A DNA stretch of 64,000 nt from DASSUW01 sp963844405 (GCA_963844405.1 CAWJNZ010000004.1:186001-250000); one strand, 5' to 3'; counted from the stretch's first letter, positions 24,746 through 33,113 are shown. Notes: generated by a model from the letters alone, not told the origin. Numbers and translations: made by a program.

Positions 24746-25086
24746 CCGCCGACCGGATGCGGCGCGTCGACGAGGCCATGAGGGAGGTCCTCTCCGGCGC
24801 GATCACATCCGAGTTGAAGGATCCACGGGTCGGATTCGTCACGGTGACATCAGTCGATACAACTCCTGACCTGCGCCAGGCGCGGGTGTACGTGTCCGTC
24901 CTGGGCACCGAGTCCGAGCGCCGCCGCTCGCTCGACGGCCTGCGCTCGGCCCACGGCTACCTCCAGCGGCGCGTCGCCGACGAGCTCCACCTCAAGCACA
25001 CGCCGACGCTCGACTTCGCCTACGACGACACCGCCGACCGCGCCGAGCGGATCGACGCGCTGCTCCAGCGCGAGGCCGGGGACTAG
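24742..25086 (+). CDS. rbfA: Ribosome-binding factor A
   Basis: A 114-residue KH-fold protein for late 30S assembly. Family motifs are RRVDEAMREVLSGAITSELKDPRVGFVTVTSVDTTPDLRQARVYVSVLG (quoted features lie at residues 6-55) and the C-terminal HTPTLDFAYDDTADRAERI. An in-frame ATG at 24718 is possible, but ATG 24742 gives the usual length and an ATGA junction with ylxP. The stop TAG shares its G with the next GTG start. Confidence 0.92.
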   Translation: MTADRMRRVDEAMREVLSGAITSELKDPRVGFVTVTSVDTTPDLRQARVYVSVLGTESERRRSLDGLRSAHGYLQRRVADELHLKHTPTLDFAYDDTADRAERIDALLQREAGD

Positions 25087-26081
25087 TGTCCGAGAACGGC
25101 GCCAAGCCAACGCGCGAGCGGGCGCTCGCGACGTTGCGCGACAACGACAAGTTCCTGCTGACCACGCACGAGCGCCCGGACGGCGACGCGGTCGGGTCGC
25201 TGGCGGCGATGCAGCACGTGCTCGCGGCGCTCGGCAAGGACTCGGTGTCCTTCCTCACCGCCGACGAGTTCCCGCTCCCGTACGAGTACCGCTTCATCCA
25301 GCTCGACGGGCTCGTCACCGAGCCGCCGCCGGACCTCTCCGAGCGCGTGATGGTGTTCCTCGACTGCGGGAACATCGACCGCACGCCGGCCGCCGCGCTC
25401 CAGCGCGAGGGGCGCTGCATCCTCAACGTCGACCACCACCACGACAACACGCGCTTCGGCACGCTCAACCACGTCGACCCGAGCGCGTCGTGCACCGCCG
25501 AGATGGTGTGGGACCTGATGAAGGGGCTCGGGGTGGAGACGACGCAGGAGATCGCCGAGGCGCTGTACGTGGGCGTGGTGACCGACACCGGGCGCTTCAT
25601 GTACGAGAACACCGGGGCGCGGGCGCACGAGATGGCCGCCGAGCTGATCGAGGGCGGGATCGACGTCCACGCGATCTACCGGCGCCTGTACGAGGGGATC
25701 CCGCAGGGCAAGCTCGAGCTGCTGGCGCGCGGGCTCTCCAACGTCCAGCGCTACGACGGCGGCCTGCTCACGGTGACGCACCTGACGCTCGAGGACTACC
25801 AGTCGACGGGCGCCGACGAGAGCTACTCGGAGGGCGTCGTCGACCACCTGCGGTCGGTGGAGGGGACGGCGGTGGCCGGGCTGGTGCGCGACCTGCTCGG
25901 CAACGGCGCCTCGCCGAAGCGCAAGGTGTCGCTGCGCGCGACCGACGACCGCGTCGACGTGTCGCGGATCGCCCGCGCCCAGGGCGGCGGCGGCCACCGG
26001 CGGGCGGCCGGCTTCTCGACGGACCTCGACTTCCCCGAGCTCGTGGCCTTCCTTCGGGCGGCCGTCAGCGACCAGCTCTAG
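25086..26081 (+). CDS. nrnA: DHH-family oligoribonuclease / PAP phosphatase NrnA
   Basis: A 331-residue phosphoesterase that degrades short RNA oligonucleotides and 3'-phosphoadenosine 5'-phosphate. The DHH domain shows THERPDGDAVGS, FLDCGN and the namesake NVDHHHDN, plus VVTDTGRFMYENT. The C-terminal DHHA1 domain ends in GGGHRRAAGF. It sits between rbfA and truB, a conserved neighbourhood. The GTG start overlaps the rbfA stop by one base. Confidence 0.92.
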   Translation: MSENGAKPTRERALATLRDNDKFLLTTHERPDGDAVGSLAAMQHVLAALGKDSVSFLTADEFPLPYEYRFIQLDGLVTEPPPDLSERVMVFLDCGNIDRTPAAALQREGRCILNVDHHHDNTRFGTLNHVDPSASCTAEMVWDLMKGLGVETTQEIAEALYVGVVTDTGRFMYENTGARAHEMAAELIEGGIDVHAIYRRLYEGIPQGKLELLARGLSNVQRYDGGLLTVTHLTLEDYQSTGADESYSEGVVDHLRSVEGTAVAGLVRDLLGNGASPKRKVSLRATDDRVDVSRIARAQGGGGHRRAAGFSTDLDFPELVAFLRAAVSDQL

Positions 26082-26085
26082 GGCC

Positions 26086-26880
26086 TTGACCCCTGACGGC
26101 GTCGTCCTCGTGGACAAGCCGGCGGGCGTGACGTCGCACGACGTCGTGGCGGAGACGCGGCGGCGCTTCGAGCGCGGCGTGAAGGTCGGCCACGCGGGCA
26201 CGCTCGACCCGTTCGCCACCGGGCTGCTGCTCCTGCTCGTGGGGCGCGCGACGCGCGTCCAGCGCTTCCTGATGGCGCTGCCCAAGCGCTACGAGACGGT
26301 GGCGCGGCTGGGGTGGACGTCGACGACGGGCGACCCGGAGGGCGAGATCGCGCCCGGCCGCACGCCGGACGAGCCGCTGAAGCTGCCGACCGGGACCGTC
26401 CGCCAGCGGCCGCCGGCCTACTCCGCGGTCAAGGTCGGCGGGCAGCGCGCCTACGCCTTGGCGCGCCGCGGGGAGGCCGTGGAGATCGCCGAGCGCGCGG
26501 TCGAGGTCGAGCGCTTCGACCTGCTGTGGCGGCAGGACGACCGCGCCGCCTTCGAGATCGAGTGCTCGTCGGGGACCTACGTCCGGTCGCTGATCGCCGA
26601 CCTCGGCGACGCCTACTGCCTCGAGCTGCGGCGGACGGCGATCGGGCCCTTCGAAGTGCACGACGCCGACCCCGGGCGGACCGTGCCGCTCGACGACGCG
26701 CTGGCCTTCCTGCCGGCCGTCGCGCTGGAGGGCGAAGCCGCCCGCCGCGCCGGCCACGGCGTCGCGGTCCCCGGCGAGGCGGCAGGCCCGGTCCGGCTGC
26801 GCGACGAGCACGGCCTCATCGCCCTCGCCGAGCCCCGGCCGGACGGCACCCTCAAGCCCGTCGTAGGCTTCCGCGGCTAG
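26086..26880 (+). CDS. truB: tRNA pseudouridine55 synthase
   Basis: A 264-residue enzyme that makes pseudouridine 55 in the T-loop of tRNAs. Motif I VLVDKPAGVTSHDVV and the catalytic aspartate in GHAGTLDPFATGLL are present, with the YSAVKVGGQRAY motif and the GTYVRSLIADLG motif. The TTG start lies 4 nt after nrnA. The stop directly precedes hairpin repeat copy 2. Confidence 0.94.
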   Translation: MTPDGVVLVDKPAGVTSHDVVAETRRRFERGVKVGHAGTLDPFATGLLLLLVGRATRVQRFLMALPKRYETVARLGWTSTTGDPEGEIAPGRTPDEPLKLPTGTVRQRPPAYSAVKVGGQRAYALARRGEAVEIAERAVEVERFDLLWRQDDRAAFEIECSSGTYVRSLIADLGDAYCLELRRTAIGPFEVHDADPGRTVPLDDALAFLPAVALEGEAARRAGHGVAVPGEAAGPVRLRDEHGLIALAEPRPDGTLKPVVGFRG

Positions 26881-26881
26881 T

Positions 26882-26975
26882 GATGGCCGGACGCGCGACC
26901 CCCACGCCCGCATGCCGCCGTCTCGCGGCCACGATTTGGAGGCCTGCGGCCGCGTCGGCCGCACGTCCGACCATC
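26882..26975 (+). repeat. Intercistronic hairpin repeat, copy 2
   Basis: Arms GATGGCCGGACG (26882-26893) and CGTCCGACCATC (26964-26975) pair with a C/A mismatch at the same place as in copy 1. Relative to copy 1, pair 9 changes A-T to G-C and pair 10 changes G-C to A-T, so pairing is kept. The first 19 loop bases match copy 1 at 17 positions. A further 51 nt, rich in GCGGCC/GGCCGC, extends the apex. It lies between the truB stop and the ribF ATG, again ending 2 nt before the start codon. Confidence 0.75.
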
Positions 26976-26977
26976 TG

Positions 26978-27856
26978 ATGCAGGTGACCTGGCTCCCCGA
27001 CGCGACCAAGCGGCCGCGCGACCTCGCCGTCGGCGAGTTCGACGGCGTGCACCTCGGCCACCGCGAGGTCATCCGCGGCGCCGACACCGTGCTCACGTTC
27101 GAGCCGCACCCGCGCACGGTGGTGGCGCCCGACTCGGCCCCCAAGCTGCTGACGTCGCTCGACACCAAGGCCGACCTGATCGCCGGCCTCGGCGTCCGCG
27201 AGCTCGTCGTCATCCCGTTCGACGGCTCGTTCGCCGCCCAGACCGCGCAGGAGTTCATCGAAGGCGTGCTCCTCGACCAGCTCGGCGCCGAGCGCGTCTC
27301 GGTGGGGGAGAACTTCCGCTTCGGCAACCGCGCTCGCGGCGACGCCGCGCTGCTCCAGCACCAGGACGCCTTCGAGACGCGCGTGGCGCGGCTGGTGGAG
27401 CTCGACGGCGAGATCATCTCCTCCACGCACATCCGCGGCCTGATCGCCGCCGGCGACGTCGCCGCCGCGGCCCGCTTCCTCGGGGCGCCGTTCCACATGC
27501 GCGGCACGATCGCCCACGGCGACAAGCGCGGGCGCACGCTCGGCTTCCCGACCGCCAACCTCGTCCCCGACCCGCGGCTCGTCGTCCCCGACCACGGCAT
27601 CTACGCCTGCCGCGCGCAGGTCGACGGCCAGAGCCTCGTCGCCGCCGTCAACGTCGGCGTGCGGCCGACCTTCAAGACCGGACGCGGCCTGCTCGTCGAG
27701 GCCTACCTGCTCGACTTCGAGGGCGACGTCTACGGCCGCGAGCTCCGGCTCGACTTCCTCGAGCGCCTGCGCGGCGAGCGGCGGTTCGACAGCGTCGAGG
27801 CGCTCGTCGAGCAGATGGGCCGCGACGTCGAGGACACGCGCAAGCTCGTCGCATAG
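26978..27856 (+). CDS. ribF: Bifunctional riboflavin kinase / FAD synthetase
   Basis: A 292-residue enzyme that converts riboflavin to FMN and FAD. The nucleotidyltransferase part has the GEFDGVHLGH signature (residues 19-28) and ISSTHIRGLI. The flavokinase domain has GTIAHGDKRGRTLGFPTANL and a VNVGVRPTF motif. The start ATG immediately follows hairpin repeat copy 2, with no Shine-Dalgarno visible; a start near 26912 is possible but would run through the repeat. truB-ribF-rpsO is a common order, here interrupted by a cyclase gene. Confidence 0.93.
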   Translation: MQVTWLPDATKRPRDLAVGEFDGVHLGHREVIRGADTVLTFEPHPRTVVAPDSAPKLLTSLDTKADLIAGLGVRELVVIPFDGSFAAQTAQEFIEGVLLDQLGAERVSVGENFRFGNRARGDAALLQHQDAFETRVARLVELDGEIISSTHIRGLIAAGDVAAAARFLGAPFHMRGTIAHGDKRGRTLGFPTANLVPDPRLVVPDHGIYACRAQVDGQSLVAAVNVGVRPTFKTGRGLLVEAYLLDFEGDVYGRELRLDFLERLRGERRFDSVEALVEQMGRDVEDTRKLVA

Positions 27857-27907
27857 ACGACTGTTCGAGCCTAGTTCACCGGTTCGCGGGTATTCGGCGG
27901 TGCACAG

Positions 27908-28789
27908 ATGCGTGTAGTCGTAGCCCACGGGCGGGCGGGGGAGCGACGCCGTTTCCAGCGCGTGCTGGCGGAGGCCGGCCACGAGGTGACGGAGTGCTCG
28001 TGCGCCGTCGACGCCTTCGACTGCTGCCGCGAGTGGCGGCCGGACGTCGCGGTCGTCGACGCCGAGGCCGGCGACGGCCTGCTCGCGCGCATCAAGCGCG
28101 ACGCCGACGCCTTCCGCACCGCCGTCCTGCTCGTGGAGCCCGGCGCTCCGCCGCTCGAGCGCGCTGTGCAGGCGCTGGAGGGCGGCGCCCAGGACATCCT
28201 CGTGGAGCCGGTCAACGACGCCGAGCTGCTGATCCGCGTCCAGGCCGCGGGGCGCACGAAGGGGCTGCAGGAGGAGATCGTCGCCCAGGCCGCGCGGCTC
28301 GAGGCGCTGCTGTTCGAGGACCCGCTGACGGGGCTCGCCAACCGGCGCTTCATCCTCACCCAGCTCGGCGGCCTGATCAGCGGCGCCCGCCGCCACCACC
28401 GGTCGCTGACCGCCGCGGTGATCGACGTCGACCACTTCAAGGCCGTCAACGACACGCGCGGCCACGCGGAGGGCGACCGGGTGCTGGCCGGCGTCGCGCG
28501 CGCCATGCGCGAGCACCTGCGCGCCGAGGACCAGCTGGGCCGGCTCGGCGGCGAGGAGTTCCTCGCGCTGCTGCCCGACGCCGGCGCCGACGCCGCGCCG
28601 GCGGCGCTCGAGAAGCTGCGCGCGAGCGTCGCGGAGGTGGGGGTGACCGTGAGCATCGGCTGGGCCGCCTGGGAGGGCGAGTCGGGCGACGAGCTGCTCC
28701 AGCGCGCCGACGACGCGCTGTACGAGGCGAAGGCGCGCGGGCGCGACTGCGTGGTGGCGGCTCCTGCTACCCTGCCTCGCCGCAGATGA
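27908..28789 (+). CDS. Response-regulator-like diguanylate cyclase (REC-GGDEF)
   Basis: A 293-residue protein with an N-terminal receiver-like domain (MRVVVAHGRAGERRRF, with phospho-acceptor candidate D in VAVVDAEAGDG) and a C-terminal GGDEF domain. The active-site loop reads GGEEF (RLGGEEFLALLPDAG), the metal/nucleotide motif DVDHFKAVND precedes it, and DPLTGLANRR begins the domain. It should make cyclic di-GMP. No RxxD inhibitory site is evident five residues before GGEEF. It is inserted between ribF and rpsO and overlaps rpsO by ATGA. Confidence 0.9.
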   Translation: MRVVVAHGRAGERRRFQRVLAEAGHEVTECSCAVDAFDCCREWRPDVAVVDAEAGDGLLARIKRDADAFRTAVLLVEPGAPPLERAVQALEGGAQDILVEPVNDAELLIRVQAAGRTKGLQEEIVAQAARLEALLFEDPLTGLANRRFILTQLGGLISGARRHHRSLTAAVIDVDHFKAVNDTRGHAEGDRVLAGVARAMREHLRAEDQLGRLGGEEFLALLPDAGADAAPAALEKLRASVAEVGVTVSIGWAAWEGESGDELLQRADDALYEAKARGRDCVVAAPATLPRRR

Positions 28790-29058
28790 GCACGATGACC
28801 GTTGAAGAGAAGCTCGAGATCGTCCGCAAGTTCGGCCGGGACGAGAACGACACCGGCGCCGCCGAGGTCCAGATCGCGCTGCTCACCACGCGCATCAACC
28901 ACCTGACCGAGCACCTGCGCGAGCACAAGCACGACCACCACTCGCGCCGCGGCCTGCTCATGCTCGTCGGGCGCCGCCGCCGCTTCCTCAACTACCTCCA
29001 GAAGAAGGATCTCGAGGGCTACCGCTCGCTGATCCGCGAGCTCGGCCTGCGCCGCTAG
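28786..29058 (+). CDS. rpsO: 30S ribosomal protein S15
   Basis: A 90-residue protein (or 87 from ATG 28795) with the S15 pattern: DTGAAEVQIALLTTRINHLTEHL, then HKHDHHSRRGLLMLVGRRRRFLNYL. It binds 16S rRNA and bridges to the 50S subunit. The start overlaps the cyclase stop (ATGA). A possible -10 TACCCT (28768-28773) inside the cyclase gene could give separate expression. pnp, the usual next gene, lies 7 kb downstream. Confidence 0.96.
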   Translation: MSTMTVEEKLEIVRKFGRDENDTGAAEVQIALLTTRINHLTEHLREHKHDHHSRRGLLMLVGRRRRFLNYLQKKDLEGYRSLIRELGLRR

Positions 29059-29066
29059 GGGCGCGC

Positions 29067-29513
29067 TTGGCCATCGCGGCGGGCGACCCGGCCCCGGAGT
29101 TCTCGCTGGCGCGCGCCGACGGCTCGCCGTTCACGCGCGAGGACCTGCTGCGGAGGACGACCGTCCTCGTCTTCTATCCGTTCGCCTTCTCGCCGGTCTG
29201 CACCGACCAGCTGAACGTCTACAACGAGCTGCTCGACGAGTTCGCCGCGCGCGGGGCGACGCTCTACGGCGTCTCGTGCGACGCCACGTACTCGCAGACG
29301 GCGTTCCGCGAGCAGCTCGGGATCGCGATCGAGCAGCTGTCGGACTTCGAACCCAAGGGCGCCGCCTGCCGCGCCTTCGGCGTGCTGCATCCGAAGGGGT
29401 TCCCGCAGCGCGCGCTGGTGATGATCGGGCCCGACGGCGTGGTGAAGTGGAGCTACGAGGCGCCGAACCCCGCCGAGCTGCCCGGCGCGAACCTCATCTT
29501 CGACAACCTCTGA
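29067..29513 (+). CDS. Peroxiredoxin (AhpC/TSA family)
   Basis: A 148-residue thiol peroxidase. The peroxidatic cysteine is in FSPVCTDQL, preceded by VLVFYPFAF. A second cysteine in GVSCDAT may form the resolving disulfide. The length and PVCTDQ motif resemble the AhpE/one-Cys group. It reduces hydrogen peroxide and organic peroxides in the cytoplasm. The TTG start is 8 nt after rpsO, so it may be co-transcribed with it. It is followed at once by a DsbA-like thiol protein. Confidence 0.88.
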   Translation: MAIAAGDPAPEFSLARADGSPFTREDLLRRTTVLVFYPFAFSPVCTDQLNVYNELLDEFAARGATLYGVSCDATYSQTAFREQLGIAIEQLSDFEPKGAACRAFGVLHPKGFPQRALVMIGPDGVVKWSYEAPNPAELPGANLIFDNL

Positions 29514-30001
29514 CCGACCTCCGCTCAGCCCCGCTTCCCCCGCCCGCGCCCGAGGACCACGCCCGCGGCCCCGAGGAGGCGCCCCTAATGGTCGTCTACG
29601 GCGACTACGAGTGCCCGTTCTGCGCCCAGGTGGAGGTGCAGCTGCGCGGCCGGCCGTTCCGCGTCGTCTTCCGCCACTTCCCGGTCCAGGGCAGCCACCC
29701 GCGGGCGCTGGCCGCGGCGTGCGCGGCGGAGGCGGCCGGCCTCCAGGGCGCCTTCTGGCCGATGCACGACGCGCTGTTCGACGACCAGGGGCGGCTCGAG
29801 GACCCGCACCTGTGGGCCCGTGCCGAGCGGCTCGGCCTCGACCTCGCGCGCTTCGACGCCGACCGCCGCTCGGAGGCCGTGCGGGAGCGGGTCCGGGGCC
29901 ACTTCCACGGCGGCGTCCGCGCCGGCGTGGCCACGACGCCCACGGTGTTCGCGGAAGGTGGACAATATTCCGGGCGAACCGCCGTCCAGTTCTTCGCGTA
30001 A
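29510..30001 (+). CDS. DsbA-like thioredoxin-fold protein
   Basis: About 163 residues with the thioredoxin-like redox motif CPFC in VVYGDYECPFCAQVE, followed by VVFRHFPVQGSHPRALAAACAAEAA, typical of DsbA/FrnE-type thiol oxidoreductases. The cis-proline region is ATTPTVF. No signal peptide is seen, so it is probably cytoplasmic. The start is uncertain: CTG 29510 overlaps the peroxiredoxin stop (CTGA) and gives a normal N-terminus, while ATG 29588 would leave only six residues before the active-site strand ends. It is likely paired with the peroxiredoxin in peroxide defence. Confidence 0.8.
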   Translation: MTDLRSAPLPPPAPEDHARGPEEAPLMVVYGDYECPFCAQVEVQLRGRPFRVVFRHFPVQGSHPRALAAACAAEAAGLQGAFWPMHDALFDDQGRLEDPHLWARAERLGLDLARFDADRRSEAVRERVRGHFHGGVRAGVATTPTVFAEGGQYSGRTAVQFFA

Positions 30002-30008
30002 ACCCAAT

Positions 30009-30560
30009 GTGACCGTGCCGAACGATGCCCAGCTGATGGAACGGCTGCAGGCGGATGCCACCGGCGAGGCGCTCCGCGAGCTCTACCGCGCGTACGCGGG
30101 CGAGCTGCTCGGCTTTGCGCTCAACGCCCTCGGCGAGCGCGGCGCGGCGGAAGAGATCGTGCAGGAGGTGTTCACCCGCGCATGGCGGCACGCGGAGCGC
30201 TACGACCCCGCACGGGGCAGCGTGAGGACGTGGCTTTACCAGATCGCGAGGCACGCGATCATCGACATGCGGCGGCGCGCCTCGGCGCGGCCGTCGCTGG
30301 CCTCCGGCGAGCCGCTGTTCGAGAGCGCGGCGCCCGGTGACTCGATCGAGCAGGCGATGCTCGGCTGGCAGGTCGCGGCCGCGCTCGAGCGCCTGACGCC
30401 CGAGCACCGGCAGATGATCCGGCTCGCCCACTTCCAGGGGCTGTCGGTCCGCGAGATCGCCGAGCGATGCGAGCTGCCGGTCGGCACCGTGAAGAGCCGA
30501 ACCTGGTACGCGCTGCGATCGCTGCGGCTTGTCCTTGAAGAGATGGGCGTGGTTCCATGA
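30009..30560 (+). CDS. ECF-family RNA polymerase sigma factor (1)
   Basis: A 183-residue sigma factor. Region 2 is ELYRAYAGELLGFALNAL with EEIVQEVFTRAWRH and SVRTWLYQIARHAIIDMRRR. Region 4 is LTPEHRQMIRLAHFQGLSVREIAERCELPVGTVKSRTWYALRSL (residues about 125-170). The GTG start is 7 nt after the DsbA-like gene. It is coupled by ATGA to a zinc-finger anti-sigma factor, so activity should depend on release from that partner. The signal is unknown; redox or copper stress is plausible from the neighbours. Confidence 0.92.
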   Translation: MTVPNDAQLMERLQADATGEALRELYRAYAGELLGFALNALGERGAAEEIVQEVFTRAWRHAERYDPARGSVRTWLYQIARHAIIDMRRRASARPSLASGEPLFESAAPGDSIEQAMLGWQVAAALERLTPEHRQMIRLAHFQGLSVREIAERCELPVGTVKSRTWYALRSLRLVLEEMGVVP

Positions 30561-31261
30561 GCAGTTGCGAGCAACATCGGTCGGCCCTCGGCGCCTACGC
30601 GCTGGGGGCCCTCGATCCCGACGAGGCGGCCGCCGTCCGGCGCCACCTCGAGACCTGCCCCGAGTGCGCGGCCGAGCACGACGCGCTGGCGTCCCTGCCC
30701 GGGCTGCTGTCGCTGGCCGGCGGGGCCGAGCAGGCGGTCAGCGAGCCGCTCCCACCGGCCTTCGAGGAGCGGCTGCTCGACGCCTACGCGAGCGACCGCG
30801 CCAGGTCGCCGCGGCGGCGTCTGCGCTGGCACCTGCCGCGCCGCCGCTGGGTTGCCGCCGGCGCGGTCGGCATCGCCGCCGTCGCCGCCGCCTTCGCCGG
30901 GCTGCAGGCCGGCGAAGAGGAGCCGACGACGGTCCGCTACGACGTCACGTTCCAGAACGTGAGCGGTCCCGCGGCGGCCAGCGCGCGCGCCAACCTCGAG
31001 AGCGACGAGGAGGGCACCGAGGTCCACCTGTGGGTGCGCGGCCTGGCCCGCGAGGAGGCCGTCTACGAGGTGCTGTGCGACGCCGAGGAGTGGACGGCCA
31101 CGGCCGGCACGTTCCGCACCGACGCCGAGGGCCACGCCTACGTGGTGCTCACCACCGCGCTGCGCAAGGGCGAGTACAACGCGATCCGCATCGTCCGGCG
31201 CGGCCACCGCGCCGACGGTAGCCTGATCAAGCGCAACGTCCTCACGGCCAAGCTCTCCTGA
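30557..31261 (+). CDS. RskA-like membrane anti-sigma factor
   Basis: A 234-residue protein. The N-terminal zinc-finger anti-sigma motif HxxxCxxC is seen in RRHLETCPECAAEHD. A membrane segment (WVAAGAVGIAAVAAAFAGL) follows around residue 95-113. The extracytoplasmic domain resembles the anti-sigma-K RskA C-terminal domain (VRGLAREEAVYEVLCDAEEW, then AGTFRTDAEGHAYVVL). It should hold ECF sigma factor 1 inactive at the membrane. The ATGA overlap with the sigma gene supports a 1:1 pair. Confidence 0.88.
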   Translation: MSSCEQHRSALGAYALGALDPDEAAAVRRHLETCPECAAEHDALASLPGLLSLAGGAEQAVSEPLPPAFEERLLDAYASDRARSPRRRLRWHLPRRRWVAAGAVGIAAVAAAFAGLQAGEEEPTTVRYDVTFQNVSGPAAASARANLESDEEGTEVHLWVRGLAREEAVYEVLCDAEEWTATAGTFRTDAEGHAYVVLTTALRKGEYNAIRIVRRGHRADGSLIKRNVLTAKLS

Positions 31262-31270
31262 ACCGGCCGC

Positions 31271-31295
31271 GCGCCGGGCGCGTAGAACCCGGCGC
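31271..31295 (+). terminator. Hairpin between the anti-sigma factor and cupredoxin genes
   Basis: GCGCCGGG (31271-31278) and CCCGGCGC (31288-31295) form a perfect 8-bp stem with a 9-nt loop, 10 nt after the anti-sigma stop. It could end or attenuate the sigma operon before the cupredoxin gene. No U-tract. Confidence 0.45.
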
Positions 31296-31323
31296 ATTGT
31301 CAATCGCGCAAGGAGTCGTGCAC

Positions 31324-31749
31324 ATGCGTCGGATGACCTGGATCCTCGCCCTCCTACTGACGGCCGGGGTGCTGCTCGCGGCCGGCTGCGGCGACGACGA
31401 GGAGGAGGGCGGCGGCGGGGCCGAGTCCACCCCGACGGCGACCGAGGAGTCATCCGGCGGGGGAGGCGGCGAGGCGCTGACGCTGACCGCCGACCCGGGC
31501 GGCAGCATCTCGTGGGAGCCGGGCGAGCTGTCGGCGGCGGCGGGCACGGTGACGATCAAGCTCGTCAACGAGTCGAGCACGCCGCACGCCGTCGAGGTCG
31601 AGGGCAACGGCGTCGAGGAGGAGACCGAGACGGTCACGGGCGGCGAGGTCGAGCTCAGCGTCGACCTCGAGCCGGGCGAGTACACCTACTACTGCCCCGT
31701 CGGCCAGCACCGCCAGAACGGGATGGAGGGGACGCTGACCGTCGAGTAG
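31324..31749 (+). CDS. Cupredoxin-type lipoprotein
   Basis: A 141-residue exported lipoprotein. A signal peptide (MTWILALLLTAGVLL) ends in the lipobox LAAGC. A Gly/Ser/Glu linker follows, then a plastocyanin-like domain. Type 1 copper ligands are visible: His in STPHAVEVEG, then Cys, His and Met in YYCPVGQHRQNGMEG. It should bind copper and carry electrons outside the membrane, or act in copper handling. ATG 31324 follows AAGGAG by about 9 nt. It lies downstream of the ECF/RskA pair and may be a target or sensor partner of it. Confidence 0.85.
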   Translation: MRRMTWILALLLTAGVLLAAGCGDDEEEGGGGAESTPTATEESSGGGGGEALTLTADPGGSISWEPGELSAAAGTVTIKLVNESSTPHAVEVEGNGVEEETETVTGGEVELSVDLEPGEYTYYCPVGQHRQNGMEGTLTVE

Positions 31750-31759
31750 ACGGTCAGCG
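31733..31759. terminator. Bidirectional hairpin between convergent genes
   Basis: CGCTGACCGT (31733-31742) and ACGGTCAGCG (31750-31759) form a perfect 10-bp stem whose 7-nt loop contains the cupredoxin stop codon. It ends 2 nt before the stop of the convergent minus-strand gene, so it can serve both directions. Confidence 0.6.
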
Positions 31760-31761
31760 AT

Positions 31762-32586
31762 TCAGCGCACGCCGATCCGCAGCGAGTCCAGCACGGGGGC
31801 GGCCGCCTCCTCCATGTCCCGGAGGCCCGCCCTCGTGAAGTGCTCGAGCATGATGACCAGCGGCTCGGGCTCGGTCCGCAGGACGGTCACGCGCAGCAGC
31901 GTGTGGTCCTGGAACGCCATCCGCGGGGTCAGGGCGGTGCAGGTCACCTGGTGGCGCAGGCGGCAGTCGGGGAAGTCGTGCGTCGGGCGGCGGAAGCGCA
32001 CGGTCACGCCGAAGCTGCTGCCGGGGACCCCGCCTATGGTCACCTGCCGCTCCCGGCCGACGCGCAGGTCCGGGTGCGCGGCCATCCAGGCGTGCAGGTC
32101 GGCGGGCGCCGGAGCCACGCTGGCTGCGAGCCCGCGGACGGCGGGGTCGTTCACCTGCAGGACGCGCGTGAACCAGAGGCCGCCGGGCGGTCGCCGCTCG
32201 CCGTCCGGGTCGAAGAAGCCCTCGCCGTGGTCGAGGATCAGCACGTCCCGCTCCGCGGTCTCGACGACGTGCCACTCGTCGTCGGCGACCACGAACGAGA
32301 GGGCGGGGACGAACTCGCGCGTGCGGTAGCGCACGCCCCGCTCGACGTCGCCGCCGAACAGCGGGCGCCCTTCGGGCGTCGGCTCCGCCGCCTGCCGCTC
32401 GTCGTCGAGCGTGCGCGGGTTGAGCGCGCCGGCGGCGAGCACGACGATCAGGGCCAGCGCCGCCGCCGAGGCGAACGCGAGGACGAGGCGGGGACCGGGG
32501 GTGTGCACGCGCGGCAGGCGGCGCGCCTGCTCGCGCTCGGCGGCGTCGACGAGCTGCTCGCGGAGTGCGCTGACGAACTCGCTCAC
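31762..32586 (-). CDS. Membrane-anchored regulator paired with ECF sigma factor 2
   Basis: A 274-residue protein: a short charged cytoplasmic N-terminus (MSEFVSALREQLVDAAEREQ), one membrane segment (LVLAFASAAALALIVVLAAGAL, about residues 34-54) and a large extracytoplasmic domain of unrecognised family with two cysteines in FPDCRLRHQVTC. Its ATG overlaps the stop of an ECF sigma gene (ATGA), the position of an anti-sigma factor. No zinc-finger motif is seen, so it would be a different anti-sigma class. Function is inferred from context only. Confidence 0.7.
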   Translation of the reverse strand: MSEFVSALREQLVDAAEREQARRLPRVHTPGPRLVLAFASAAALALIVVLAAGALNPRTLDDERQAAEPTPEGRPLFGGDVERGVRYRTREFVPALSFVVADDEWHVVETAERDVLILDHGEGFFDPDGERRPPGGLWFTRVLQVNDPAVRGLAASVAPAPADLHAWMAAHPDLRVGRERQVTIGGVPGSSFGVTVRFRRPTHDFPDCRLRHQVTCTALTPRMAFQDHTLLRVTVLRTEPEPLVIMLEHFTRAGLRDMEEAAAPVLDSLRIGVR

Positions 32587-33113
32587 CGGCGGGCTCCCAT
32601 CCGCTGCCTGAGGGCGCCGAGGCCGCGGCTCACGCGCTTGCGCACGACCGCCTCGGACGTGTCGGAGGCGATCGCGATGTCGGCGTAGGGGCGATCGTCG
32701 AGCACGTGGGCGCGGACCGCCTCACGCTGGTCCGGCGGCAGCTCGTCGATCAGCTGCCAGGCGGCGTCGCGGCCGAGCATGGTGATGAGCTCGCGGTCGT
32801 CCTCCGCGACCGGCAGGCGCTCCAGGCCCAGCCGGCGGCGCATGCGGTCCTCGGCCGCGCCGCGCCGCCGGTAGTCGGTCAGCTTGTGCTGGGCGATGCC
32901 GAAGAGCCACGCGACCGCGGGCGTGGAGGCGCGCCGGAAGCGCTTGCGGGCGACCAGGGCGGCGGCGAAGGTCTCCGCCGTCAGGTCGGCGGCGGCCTCC
33001 GGATCGTTGACGCGGCGTGCGAAGTAACCAAGCAGCATGTCGACGTAGCGGTCGTAGAAGCGACCGAAGTCCTCGGGATCGCCCGACAGGAGGAGGTCCT
33101 CGTCAGTGCGCAT
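32583..33113 (-). CDS. ECF-family RNA polymerase sigma factor (2)
   Basis: A 176-residue sigma factor. Region 2 appears as FYDRYVDMLLGYFARRV with LTAETFAAALVARKRFRR and AVAWLFGIAQHKLTDYRRR. Region 4 is LPPDQREAVRAHVLDDRPYADIAIASDTSEAVVRKRVSRGLGAL. The ATG at 33113 follows the purine-rich GGGAGGGG. It is transcribed away from the FAD oxidoreductase gene and is coupled to a membrane regulator downstream. The ECF subgroup is not identified. Confidence 0.9.
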   Translation of the reverse strand: MRTDEDLLLSGDPEDFGRFYDRYVDMLLGYFARRVNDPEAAADLTAETFAAALVARKRFRRASTPAVAWLFGIAQHKLTDYRRRGAAEDRMRRRLGLERLPVAEDDRELITMLGRDAAWQLIDELPPDQREAVRAHVLDDRPYADIAIASDTSEAVVRKRVSRGLGALRQRMGARR

